NCBI RefSeq assembly: GCF_004331345.1
Contig: NZ_SJJZ01000004.1
Coordinates: 310,001-374,000, forward strand
Source of the DNA: Kribbella soli
Lineage (GTDB): Bacteria > Actinomycetota > Actinomycetes > Propionibacteriales > Kribbellaceae
DNA: 64,000 bases
Direction: 5' to 3'
The notes under the pieces are model-generated. The model searched no databases, was not told the DNA's origin, and saw nothing but the letters and a program-made list of their open reading frames with translations. The translations under genes and the position numbers were made by a program. Shown piece after piece: positions 17,353-25,356 of the stretch (positions are counted from its first letter, which is position 1; every line of letters starts with the position of its first letter).

Positions 17353-18333
17353 ATGACGGATTCGCCTACCCCCCGGCGGCACCGCGGCAGCAGAAGAGCG
17401 CCCCGGCGGAGCCGTGGCCTCGTCGCCCCGGTCGTCAGCGCGCTCTCGGTCCTGGTCGCGATCGGACCGGTGGTCTGGTTGATGTCTCGCGACACCACGC
17501 AGGCCGACGCCACCGACGTCCAGTACGTCTCCGAGGACACCCGCGTCGACGGCCGATCGGCGGTCGAAGGTACGACGGCCGGCACGCCGCTGATCACCGT
17601 CACGAAGACCTTGCCGAACGGCCGCACGACGACAGCAGTTCTCGGTACGCCGGCGTTCGGCGCGGCCGCGTCCTCTTCCACCCCGGCCAGCCCAGGTGCG
17701 TCGAGCGATACGCCGAGCAACGTGCTCACCACGCCGACTGCGACCGTCGGCGTGACCACGGTGACCGTGTCGCCGACCGCGCCACGCCGTACACCGACCC
17801 AGACCGGCAGGCCGAAGCCGACGAAGACCGCGAGTACGACGCCTACCCGGACACCGACTCGTACGCCGACCAAGACGCGGTCGACCGACCCGACGCCGAG
17901 TGAAACCACGCAGCCGCCGACCGGCGGTGGCGGGACGAACACTCAGGAGCGGCAGGTCCTCGAGTACACCAACCAGATCCGTGAACAGCAGGGCTGCGGC
18001 CCGCTCCGGCTGGACAGTGCACTCGTCGAAGCGGCCGGCAAGCACGCGTCGGACATGGTCCGCCGGCACTACATGGACCACACGAACCCTGATGGACAGG
18101 ACCCGGGCGATCGGATGGCGGCCGCCGGGTACCGCGGGTCGGGCTGGGGCGAAAACATCGCGGCCGGCTACGACAGCGCACAGAAGGTGGTCGCGGCCTG
18201 GATGCAGAGCGACGGGCACCGCAAGAACATCCTGAACTGCCGGTTCACCACGATCGGCGTCGGGTACGACCCGGGCCAGGTGCGGTCGGACTGGGGACCG
18301 GGCAGCTGGGTCCAGGACTTCGGCAGAAGCTGA
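17353..18333 (+). CDS. CAP-domain surface protein, intact catalytic pocket (second copy)
   Basis: This is a 326-residue paralogue of the preceding gene. An Arg-rich cytoplasmic N-terminus is followed by a membrane span (~23-44), a Thr/Pro-rich stalk to ~198, and a CAP domain (~199-324) with 'YMDHTN', 'WGENIAAGY' and 'DGHRKNILNC' supplying the cavity His/Glu/His. The last ~50 residues are close to those of the first copy ('GSWVQDFG' in both). The start ATG 17353 is preferred because translation then begins just before the charged anchor; GTG 17269 would add 28 residues. Confidence 0.85.
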   Translation: MTDSPTPRRHRGSRRAPRRSRGLVAPVVSALSVLVAIGPVVWLMSRDTTQADATDVQYVSEDTRVDGRSAVEGTTAGTPLITVTKTLPNGRTTTAVLGTPAFGAAASSSTPASPGASSDTPSNVLTTPTATVGVTTVTVSPTAPRRTPTQTGRPKPTKTASTTPTRTPTRTPTKTRSTDPTPSETTQPPTGGGGTNTQERQVLEYTNQIREQQGCGPLRLDSALVEAAGKHASDMVRRHYMDHTNPDGQDPGDRMAAAGYRGSGWGENIAAGYDSAQKVVAAWMQSDGHRKNILNCRFTTIGVGYDPGQVRSDWGPGSWVQDFGRS

Positions 18334-18560
18334 GACCGGGTAGCCATCGTGGTTGTCATCGTGTCTAGAACACCGAGAGTGGCCAGAACGTTGTTCCAGG
18401 GCCACAATGTCCGGCCGATTCACGGTCGGTCGCGGCGGGTAGATCCGTCCTTGTCATGTTGCCGGACGTTCCTGGGGGGCTCCGGTGAGACGGCGTGTGA
18501 GGCGTCTCGATCAGGTGAGGCACGTCTTGGGGGCGCGACTTTGAAGGGAACAACGAAATA
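18334..18560 (+). other. Leader region before the third CAP gene
   Basis: This 227-bp non-coding stretch is rich in G runs and contains CGGTGAGAC in common with the preceding leader. The ribosome-binding site AAGGGAA sits close to the ATG at 18561. I see no terminator or recognised riboswitch in it. Confidence 0.3.
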
Positions 18561-20378
18561 ATGTCCGAGTCCGGCAACGGCCGGTACAAACCACGCAGGA
18601 AAGCGACGCGAGCGGCCTCCCGTTCGTCGCGGTCCGGCAACCGGCCCACTCCGCCTGCGGAAACCACCCCGCCCGCACCACCCGAACCGCCGCGGTACGC
18701 GCCGCGGACCAGCGACGAGTCACCGTTCTGGGCGAGCGCGCCGAAGGGCGCCACGTCCAGCGAGTCCCCGTTCTGGGCCGGCGGCAACCAGTCACGCCCC
18801 GCCACGCCGCAGTACGCCCCGCGCGGCGCGCTGCCCAGCTACACCGCTCCCGACACCGACTCCGGTCTGCCCACTCGACCGGCCGAGGAACCGGCTGCGG
18901 GTCTGGGGAACCGGCGGCCTGCTGGTGGTACGCCGTCGTGGGTCGACCAGTCGATCGCGGGTGCCGACCCCGAGCCGCCGACCCGAGCACGCCGCGCAGC
19001 CGCCCGTACGGAGAGCCCCGCGGAGACCGCTGCCCCGGCCCCGCTCGGCGAAACCGCCGGCACCTGGTCCTCCCGCCGAGCAGCCGACGACTGGGCCTCC
19101 CTAGGCGGCGCCCCCTCCACCCCGACCTCGGACCGCACCGACAGCACCCCGCGCACCGCCGGGCTGACTGGTGCTGCGGGCGTGGACAGCGCGGCAGCTG
19201 CCTCGAGTCGCGCGGGTACAAGCAGCTCAGCCGCCGACGACCTGGCCGCAGCCGCCACCCGCCGCTCAACCGCACGCCCCGAACCAAGCTCCGAGAGCAC
19301 CTTCGGCACCGGAGCAACTGCGAGCGCGTTCGGCGCCGGAGCAGCGGGCACCGGAGCAGCCGCAAGCACATTCGGCCTCGGCGAACCCGGCGCGGACGCG
19401 GCTGGTGGGTCTGAGCTCGGTGGGAACGACGCTGGGACCGAGCACGTTGCTGCCGCAGGTGCCGGCGGGCGTGGGTCCTCTGGGCCGGGTAGGCCTGGCG
19501 GTCCTGGCGGCAGTGGTCCGGGACGGCGTACAGCAGCTCGGTCGGCGGCGGCTGGGCGATCGGCCCGCGGCCGGCGGACGGTGATTGCGATCGCCTCTGT
19601 CCTGCTGGTGATCACGCCGATCTCGTGGATCCTGCTGCACCAGCCGCAGAACGACGAGGCGGACGCATCCATCCCGATCGTCACCCGCACCGACGACACC
19701 TACATCACCCCCACCACCAAGGCAGCCGTCGCAACCCCCTCGGCCCGAGTCACCGTCCCGCCAACGGCGACCCCCACGGCCACCCCCACCAGCACCCCGT
19801 CGGAAACCCCCTCGAAGACCCCGACCAACACTCCGACAAACACGCCGACGGACACCCCCACAACCAAGTCCTCCAAGTCCCCCACCACCGCCCCAACCTC
19901 GGCCCCGACCAGCAACCCCACCACGGCGCCGACTTCCCCGGGCCGCACAGTCCCCACCCCCACGCCGACCGAGACCACCACAACGCCGACCACGCCGCCC
20001 ACGCCTGCGGACAACGGTTCGATGGAGTCGATCGAGCTGCAGGTGTTCAACATGATCGACAGTGCGCGCGCAAGCAACGGCTGCGCTCCGCTGAAGCGTG
20101 ACACCGACATGACCAAGAGTGCACGGTCCGATGCCGTTAGCCGGTCCAAGTCCACAAGCCGTCTCAACGCGAGCGGCGGATCGATGAGCGCGGCAGGCGG
20201 CGATGACTGGAAGGCCAAGCAGGCGTTCGATCAGATGATGACCCAGAGCCGGAGCACGATCCTCAACTGTGGATTGACGACCGGGGCGGTGGGCTTCGGA
20301 TATACCGAGCACTGCAAGATCTTGCTGTGCCTGACCGGCACGGCCGACCGCAACGTGTGGGTGGCGAACTTCTCGTAA
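18561..20378 (+). CDS. Large CAP-like surface protein with a degenerate CAP domain (third copy)
   Basis: This 605-residue protein has a ~335-residue Pro/Ser/Thr/Ala/Gly-rich cytoplasmic part with basic start, a single span (~341-360, 'VIAIASVLLVITPISWILL'), a long Thr/Pro stalk (~370-485) and a short C-terminal CAP remnant. The remnant keeps 'VFNMIDSARASNGCAPL' and 'STILNCG..TGAVGFGY' but lacks the cavity His of 'HYFAH', the Glu of 'AEN' and the His of 'GHR'. It may act as a scaffold or binding domain instead of an enzyme. The low-complexity stalk is probably wall-spanning. Confidence 0.8.
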   Translation: MSESGNGRYKPRRKATRAASRSSRSGNRPTPPAETTPPAPPEPPRYAPRTSDESPFWASAPKGATSSESPFWAGGNQSRPATPQYAPRGALPSYTAPDTDSGLPTRPAEEPAAGLGNRRPAGGTPSWVDQSIAGADPEPPTRARRAAARTESPAETAAPAPLGETAGTWSSRRAADDWASLGGAPSTPTSDRTDSTPRTAGLTGAAGVDSAAAASSRAGTSSSAADDLAAAATRRSTARPEPSSESTFGTGATASAFGAGAAGTGAAASTFGLGEPGADAAGGSELGGNDAGTEHVAAAGAGGRGSSGPGRPGGPGGSGPGRRTAARSAAAGRSARGRRTVIAIASVLLVITPISWILLHQPQNDEADASIPIVTRTDDTYITPTTKAAVATPSARVTVPPTATPTATPTSTPSETPSKTPTNTPTNTPTDTPTTKSSKSPTTAPTSAPTSNPTTAPTSPGRTVPTPTPTETTTTPTTPPTPADNGSMESIELQVFNMIDSARASNGCAPLKRDTDMTKSARSDAVSRSKSTSRLNASGGSMSAAGGDDWKAKQAFDQMMTQSRSTILNCGLTTGAVGFGYTEHCKILLCLTGTADRNVWVANFS

Positions 20379-20514
20379 GTGCGGAGCTGCACGCAGGCAT
20401 AACCCCCTCGGGCGGGCCTTGGAGGCGCTCGAAATGGGGTTTGTGCCTGCGTGGCGGTGCGAGCAGTGGGACCATGGGGGTGATGAGCTGGTTCACCGGC
20501 CTGCGGGAGGTTGG

Positions 20515-20769
20515 ATGTTCGAGCGGGATGATGTGGATCGGGCGGAGCCGGCGCATTTCGGGATTCATCCGGATGCGTTCGCCGAGGAGCGCCCGGATCC
20601 GCGGCCCGAGGAGGCCCGGCGGATGGGGTTGAGCCGGCACACCGAGGAAGGCGCCGTGCTCTACTTCGCGTCGTCGCTCGACCGCGGGAAGCCCGCGCAC
20701 CGGATGATGGCCTGGATCCTGCTGATCACGTTCGCCGCGCCGGTGATCTACATCCTGCTCGTGCTGTAG
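20515..20769 (+). CDS. Small single-span membrane protein
   Basis: This is an 84-residue protein I do not recognise. The first ~60 residues are hydrophilic ('MFERDDVDRAEPAHFGIHPDA', then many charged residues) and the C-terminus is one hydrophobic span ('MMAWILLITFAAPVIYILLVL' without the first residues, ~63-84), giving a tail-anchor-like topology. GGGAGG lies 4 nt before ATG 20515. A longer reading from 20419 in the same frame is possible. The last 22 bp overlap the convergent regulator. Confidence 0.6.
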   Translation: MFERDDVDRAEPAHFGIHPDAFAEERPDPRPEEARRMGLSRHTEEGAVLYFASSLDRGKPAHRMMAWILLITFAAPVIYILLVL

Positions 20770-21698
20770 AACTCCTGCCGATGCCGCTGCGGCGTCGTCC
20801 CCAGCAACCCGTGGAAGTGGTGCCGGAGCGCGTCGCTGCTCCCGAACCCGCTCTCCGTCGCCACCCGCTCGACCGACAGGTCCGTTGTCTCCAGCAACAA
20901 CCGCGCCCGGTCCAGCCGCTGCTGCAACAACCACGCCTGCCCCGAGCTCCCGGTCCGCGCCCGGAACTGCCGGGTGAACGTACGCCGTGACATCGCCACC
21001 GCGCCCGCCCACTCGTCCAGCGACACCGGCTGGTCGAGCCGCGCCCGCGCCCACACCATCGCCTTCTCGATCACGTCGTCGGCGGGGTCCGGCGGCACCG
21101 GCACCGGGATGTACTGCGCCTGCGATCCGCTCCGATGCGGCGCCACCACGATGTCCCGGGCGACCTTCTCCGCCACCTCGACCCCGTGATGCGTGCGCAC
21201 CAGATGCAGGCAGCAGTCCAGCGAGGCCGCCGTACCGGCAGAAGTGACGACATCCCCCTGATCCGACCACAGCACGTCGGCGCGCACCTTGAGGTCCGGA
21301 TACCGCGCCCGCAGTGCGTCGGCGAACCGCCAGTGCGTCACCACCTCGCGCCCTTCGGCGAGCCCACTCTCCGCCACCAGGAACGCCCCGATGCACAGCC
21401 CGACCACGGTGGCGCCCCGCGCATGTGCCCGCCGGATCGCTTCCAGCAGTACGTCGGAGGCCACCAGACCGGGCTCCCAGCTCGGCAGCACCACGACATC
21501 GGCCCGCTCCATCGCCTCGAGCCCGTGCTCCACCGTGATCCCGAAGCCGGCGCTGGTGGGGAACGATCCCGGTTCCTCCGCACAGACGAGTACGTCGTAC
21601 CGGCTCGGTAGCCCGCGGCGTTCGCCGAGCACCAGGCACGGCACGGACAGGTGGAACGGGCTCATCCCGGGATACGCGAGGACCGCGACAGTACGCAT
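20748..21698 (-). CDS. GlxA-type transcriptional regulator (DJ-1/PfpI-like domain plus AraC helix-turn-helix)
   Basis: This is a 316-residue regulator. Residues ~1-185 form a class-I amidotransferase-like domain with 'VVGLCIGAFLVAESG' holding the elbow Cys; residues ~215-310 form the AraC double HTH with 'SLDEWAGAVAMSRRTFTRQF' and 'ESGFGSSDALRHHFHGLLG'. The effector is unknown. The ATG 21698 has no ribosome-binding site; CATACT ends 6 nt upstream, with GTCACA 17 bp before that, so a leaderless transcript is likely. Confidence 0.88.
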   Translation of the reverse strand: MRTVAVLAYPGMSPFHLSVPCLVLGERRGLPSRYDVLVCAEEPGSFPTSAGFGITVEHGLEAMERADVVVLPSWEPGLVASDVLLEAIRRAHARGATVVGLCIGAFLVAESGLAEGREVVTHWRFADALRARYPDLKVRADVLWSDQGDVVTSAGTAASLDCCLHLVRTHHGVEVAEKVARDIVVAPHRSGSQAQYIPVPVPPDPADDVIEKAMVWARARLDQPVSLDEWAGAVAMSRRTFTRQFRARTGSSGQAWLLQQRLDRARLLLETTDLSVERVATESGFGSSDALRHHFHGLLGTTPQRHRQEFYSTSRM

Positions 21699-21780
21699 GA
21701 AGACAGTATGGCCCGATCTTCGGGAACTGTGACTCGCGGGCCAATGGTGAGACCGACCGCGAGGCCGGAGGATCGTGGTC

Positions 21781-22542
21781 ATGAAGATCACGCACATCGG
21801 CGGCCCGACCGCCGTCCTGAATCTCGGCGGCCTCACGTTCCTGATCGACCCGGCGTTCGACGAGCCCCGCGACTACCAACTCCCGGGCCGGGTGATGACC
21901 AAGCTGACCGGCCCGGCGATCCCGGCCACGCAGCTCGGCCCGATCGACGTCGCGCTGGTCTCGCACGACGAGCACAAGGACAACCTCGACGACGCCGGCC
22001 GCGCACTGCTGCCGTCCATCCCGACCGTCCTCTCCACCCCCGGCGCTGCCGTCCGCATCCCCGGCGTCCGTGGGCTGAAGAACTGGGAGTCGATCGACCT
22101 GCCCCGGCCGGACGGCGGCGTGATCACGGTGACCGGCGTACCAGCGCTGCACGGCCCGGAAGGCGCCGAGGCGGTCGTCGGTTTCGTCACCGGATTCGTC
22201 CTGCAGGGCGAAGGCCTCCCGACCGTCTACGTCTCCGGTGACAACGCGTCACTCGGCCTGGTGAAGGAGATCGCCGACCGGTTCGCGCCGATCGACATCG
22301 CGGTCCTCTTCGCCGGAGCAGCGCGGACAGGTCTGCTCGACAACGCCAACCTCACCCTCACGTCGACGGACGCGGTCGAGGCCGCGCGAATCCTCGGCCA
22401 GGCGACGATCATCCCCGTCCACACGGAGGGCTGGACCCACTTCAGCGAGGGCCCGGAGCGGTTCATCGCTGCGTTCCGTGACGCCGGACTGGAGGACCGC
22501 GTCAGGTTGCTGGAGCACGGCGTCGCGACCAGCCTTGGTTGA
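21781..22542 (+). CDS. MBL-fold metallo-hydrolase (UlaG-like)
   Basis: This is a 253-residue beta-lactamase-fold hydrolase. It begins 'MKITHIGGPTAVLNLGG', has the metal motif 'SHDEHKDNLD' (an H-x-x-H-x-[DN] variant of the usual HxHxDH), and later 'ALHGPEG', 'VYVSGDNAS' and 'IIPVHTEGWTHF', a pattern of the UlaG/lactonase-like group. The substrate is unknown. The start ATG 21781 has GGAGG nine bases upstream; GTG 21775 is in frame but too close to the site. It is divergent from the GlxA-type regulator, which may control it. Confidence 0.85.
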   Translation: MKITHIGGPTAVLNLGGLTFLIDPAFDEPRDYQLPGRVMTKLTGPAIPATQLGPIDVALVSHDEHKDNLDDAGRALLPSIPTVLSTPGAAVRIPGVRGLKNWESIDLPRPDGGVITVTGVPALHGPEGAEAVVGFVTGFVLQGEGLPTVYVSGDNASLGLVKEIADRFAPIDIAVLFAGAARTGLLDNANLTLTSTDAVEAARILGQATIIPVHTEGWTHFSEGPERFIAAFRDAGLEDRVRLLEHGVATSLG

Positions 22543-22653
22543 GGGCTTGACGAGCACGGAGCGTGACGGATGGCGTGCGTGCGCCGGGGGGAACCGGCAG
22601 TTGCATTCATCGGGCCGGGGGGAATTCGGCCCACTGCCAAGGGGGACATTCCT

Positions 22654-23124
22654 TTGTTCGCACGACGCTTCCGCACGCTCTTTTCCGCTGCCACGGCCGC
22701 CGTGGTGCTGGCCGGTACGGCGGCGCTCGCGCCACTGCCGGCCGACGCGGCGATCACCGTCGTCCTGAGCGGCATCCAGTACGACCCGCCGGGCGCGGAT
22801 GTCCGCACCAACGCTCAGCTGAACAACGAGTTCTTCACCGTGCGCAACATCAGTTCGCGGCCGATCAACCTGTCCGGCTTCCGTGTCCTGGACGCGGCCA
22901 ACCACCTGTTCGTGTTCCCGCGCGGCTACGTGCTCCCGGGCCGGTCGACCGTCATCGTCCGCACCGGCAAGAACCGGAACCGCGCACTCACGCTCTACTG
23001 GAACCAGAGCTGGTACATCTGGAACAACACCGGCGACACCGCCCGCTTCCAGACCCCGGCCGGCAAGACGTTCGACACCTGCACCTACAAGGCAGTCACC
23101 GGCCGCTACCGAGTCGGCTGCTAG
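22654..23124 (+). CDS. Secreted lamin-tail-domain (LTD) protein
   Basis: This is a 156-residue exported protein with a signal peptide (basic start, hydrophobic core, cleavage near 'LPADAA' around residue 30) and one immunoglobulin-like lamin-tail domain containing 'NNEFFTVRNISSRPINLSGFR', read in two parts. A lone LTD is common in actinobacterial secreted proteins; the function is unknown. The start is TTG 22654 because AAGGGGGA lies 7 nt upstream; the frame is open from 22570. Its stop lies in a 13-bp tandem duplication shared with the convergent gene. Confidence 0.8.
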   Translation: MFARRFRTLFSAATAAVVLAGTAALAPLPADAAITVVLSGIQYDPPGADVRTNAQLNNEFFTVRNISSRPINLSGFRVLDAANHLFVFPRGYVLPGRSTVIVRTGKNRNRALTLYWNQSWYIWNNTGDTARFQTPAGKTFDTCTYKAVTGRYRVGC

Positions 23125-23140
23125 CGGCGGCTGCTAGCGG
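23115..23140. repeat. 13-bp perfect tandem duplication holding two convergent stop codons
   Basis: CGGCTGCTAGCGG occurs twice in a row (23115-23127, 23128-23140). The TAG of the LTD gene lies in the first copy and the (reverse-strand) TAG of the MOSC gene in the second. Confidence 0.85.
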
Positions 23141-23991
23141 CGGTCCGGCGCGGGGTCGGCGCCGTCCGGGATCCATTCCTGGACGGTGATCTCGTCCCCC
23201 ACCCGGATGTTGCCGGGGGCAAGTACTGCGCCCTTGACGCCGAAGCTCACCCCGCCGCCGTAGGCGGGTTCACGGCGGTACGTCGCCAGCGTCCGGGTCG
23301 GTTCCGGCCCGGACTTGGCGCCGGTCGCCTGATCCACGGTCGGCACCGCGCACCGGATCCCGCGCGCGGAGTACCCGATCTCGACCGCGCCGGCGGTCAT
23401 CCGGAGCACCTTGTCCTCGGTGTGCGGCTCGGCCCACCCGGAGACGACCAGGTTCGGCCGGAAGCGGTTCATCGGGATCGCGTTGCCGCCGCGTTCGAGG
23501 ATGCGGGCGTTGAGTCCGTCGAGTGACGCCTGCGACGTGATCATCAGCGCGTGCGCGTCGCCGTACCCGGTCAGCCCGCGATGCACGCCCCAGCCCGGCC
23601 GCTCATGCTCGGGCGTTACACGGACCAAGGCTGTCGGTGCACCGAGCCGCGCGGTGAACCACTCGTCCGCGGCCGGATCCTGCACGATGCCCTGCCCGAA
23701 CCATTTCTCGAACAGGCTGACGTCACGCCGCTTCCCGTCGTACCGGATCTCGATCTCGAGGTCCGGGGCGCCGGGCGCCGACAGCCGGAGCGCGTCGCCG
23801 ACGGGTTCGGCGCGCAGCGTGGCCATGGCGGGCAGCTTGCGCTGACTGAGGAACGACCCGTCCGGCTGGACCAGCATGAACAGCCGGTCGTGCAGCAGAC
23901 CGGTCGGTCCGACCTCGGCGGACTCGACGGAGACCCCGGCGAGACCTTTCACCGGGTAGTAGGCCAGGGCGGCAACCTTTGCGACAGACAC
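23134..23991 (-). CDS. MOSC-domain protein with MOSC N-terminal barrel
   Basis: This 285-residue protein consists of an N-terminal MOSC_N beta-barrel (~4-110, 'YYPVKGLAGVSVESAEVGPTG' read in pieces) and a C-terminal MOSC domain (~125-270) with 'RFRPNLVVSG' and 'IRCAVPTVDQATG'. The conserved Cys in 'IRCAVPT' is the putative sulfur-relay or molybdenum-cofactor-handling residue of the family. It resembles YcbX and amidoxime-reductase-type proteins. The start is GTG 23991; TAGGCT lies 6 nt upstream with no ribosome-binding site. Confidence 0.85.
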   Translation of the reverse strand: MSVAKVAALAYYPVKGLAGVSVESAEVGPTGLLHDRLFMLVQPDGSFLSQRKLPAMATLRAEPVGDALRLSAPGAPDLEIEIRYDGKRRDVSLFEKWFGQGIVQDPAADEWFTARLGAPTALVRVTPEHERPGWGVHRGLTGYGDAHALMITSQASLDGLNARILERGGNAIPMNRFRPNLVVSGWAEPHTEDKVLRMTAGAVEIGYSARGIRCAVPTVDQATGAKSGPEPTRTLATYRREPAYGGGVSFGVKGAVLAPGNIRVGDEITVQEWIPDGADPAPDRR

Positions 23992-24018
23992 AGGCCCAGC
24001 CTAACCGGCCTTGCTCTG

Positions 24019-24044
24019 TTGAAACATGTTGAGTTATGTTTGAA
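24019..24044 (+). promoter_or_regulatory. Inverted repeat over the start codon of the double-HTH regulator gene
   Basis: TTGAAACAT (24019-24027) and ATGTTTGAA (24036-24044) form an 8-of-9-bp inverted repeat with an 8-bp spacer. The right arm starts with the regulator's ATG, so it is a plausible autoregulatory operator in the 44-bp divergent gap before the MOSC gene. Confidence 0.45.
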
Positions 24045-24566
24045 CACGTGGAGGATGTCGCAGCTTTCGCCGCCGCCTTGCAACGGGTACGTCGTCAGGC
24101 GGGTCTGAGCTACCGCCAATTGGCGGACCGCGCGCACTACTCGCATCCGCACCTGATCCGTGCGACCAGCGGTAAGCACCTCCCGACCTGGGAGGTGGCG
24201 GCCGCCTACCTCACCGGCTGTGGCGTCCCGGCGGATCTGCTGCCGGTCTGGCACCGGCGATGGCAGCAGGCGAGTCGCGACCCGCGCGACATCGTCGGCC
24301 TGCTGGAGAACGCGGACAGCCTCGAGGACCTGGGCACCGCCGTCGCGGCGCTCGCCCGGCCGCGATCCTTGCGAGCGCTGGAGCAGCAGACCGGGATCCC
24401 GCGAGCGACGATCCAGGCGTGGTTGCGCGGCACCCGGCTCCCCAGTGGCGATCGCCTCGACCACCTCGTCCGCACGATCGGTGCAACACCGGCCGAGCGC
24501 TCCGCGGTCGCCGAAGCCGTAGAACGCCTCAGCTCCGGAAGGCTGAGGCCGGCGCCCGCGGCGTGA
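24036..24566 (+). CDS. XRE-type regulator with two helix-turn-helix segments
   Basis: This is a 176-residue protein. An N-terminal XRE-like HTH (~8-60) contains 'AGLSYRQLADRAHYSHPHLIRA', read in two parts; a second HTH-like segment (~110-150) contains 'ALEQQTGIPRATIQAWLRG'. Such double-HTH XRE proteins are frequent in actinobacteria, often in front of signalling or cytochrome genes; the target here is unknown. The ATG lies within a palindrome and has no clear ribosome-binding site. The final 38 bp overlap the convergent methyltransferase-like gene. Confidence 0.8.
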   Translation: MFEHVEDVAAFAAALQRVRRQAGLSYRQLADRAHYSHPHLIRATSGKHLPTWEVAAAYLTGCGVPADLLPVWHRRWQQASRDPRDIVGLLENADSLEDLGTAVAALARPRSLRALEQQTGIPRATIQAWLRGTRLPSGDRLDHLVRTIGATPAERSAVAEAVERLSSGRLRPAPAA

Positions 24567-25335
24567 CATAGCCTTCCGCGTCGGTCAGCGGCGCCGCTTT
24601 CCCGGCGAGCTCCTGCAACGGCATCACGTCGTACGGCGGTTGCGCCCGCCTGCCCGCGTCCGTCAGGTCGGGTACGGGTTGCGGTGACGCCACCATGATG
24701 ACGTTCCCGAATCCCTTGCCCCGCAGGATCTTCCGCTCCGCGAGGACGACGCCCGCGCCGACCACGTCTCGTACCGTCGCCGCCGTACGCCGGATGAACG
24801 GCAGGCCGGCCTTCCCGTCGATGAGGTTCGCGATCAGTACGCCGGTCGGTCGCAGCACGCGAGCGCACTCCGCGAAGAACTCGGCCGTCACCAGGTTCGC
24901 CGGCACCGCCTCGTGCTCGAAGGCGTCCAGGATCACCAGGTCCATCGAGTCGTCGTACAGCTCGGTGATGCCCGCGCGGCCGGTGACCGGGCGGACCTTG
25001 ATCCCGGACCGCTTCGGCAACGGCAGCGCCTCGCGGACGAACTCGGTCAGGTCCTCGTCGGGTTCGAGCACGATCTGCCGCGACCGCGGTCGCGTCACGG
25101 CGACGTACCGCGGCAGGCTCAGCGCGGCGCCGCCGACGTGCGCCACCGCGACCGGCTGACGCCGTGGCGCGATCGCGTCCACGACGTCACCGATCCGGCG
25201 CATGTACTCGAACGACAGGTTCCCCGGGTCCGCCAGATCCACCTGCGACTGCGGCGATCCGTCGACCCGCAGCACGAACGTCCCGTCCGCCTGCGCCTCG
25301 ACACTCGCCATCCCCGACCCGGTCCGCCGCTCCAC
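24529..25335 (-). CDS. Spermidine-synthase-like SAM-binding protein
   Basis: This is a 268-residue Rossmann-fold protein of the spermidine synthase superfamily. The SAM/dcSAM region reads 'VAVAHVGGAALSLPRYVA' followed by an acidic strand 'QIVLEPDEDL', and 'MDLVILDAFEHEAVPANLVTAEFF' marks the catalytic loop. The motif 'LDAF' resembles the polyamine-transferase 'DAYD' region, but key residues differ, so polyamine synthesis is unproven. The start is GTG 25335 or ATG 25311. It begins 21 bp after the stop of the GDPD gene and probably shares its transcript. Confidence 0.75.
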   Translation of the reverse strand: MERRTGSGMASVEAQADGTFVLRVDGSPQSQVDLADPGNLSFEYMRRIGDVVDAIAPRRQPVAVAHVGGAALSLPRYVAVTRPRSRQIVLEPDEDLTEFVREALPLPKRSGIKVRPVTGRAGITELYDDSMDLVILDAFEHEAVPANLVTAEFFAECARVLRPTGVLIANLIDGKAGLPFIRRTAATVRDVVGAGVVLAERKILRGKGFGNVIMVASPQPVPDLTDAGRRAQPPYDVMPLQELAGKAAPLTDAEGYVTPRAPASAFRS

Positions 25336-25356
25336 TCGGTCATCTTTTCAGACGGC

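Noticed and set aside
17166-18560. G-rich leaders of CAP genes as c-di-AMP (ydaO) riboswitches
   Set aside because: Only a shared 9-mer was found; the conserved ydaO core and pairing could not be recognised.
20263-22152. 629-residue minus-strand reading frame
   Set aside because: It runs in another frame over the GlxA-type regulator and MBL gene; no motif and poor composition.
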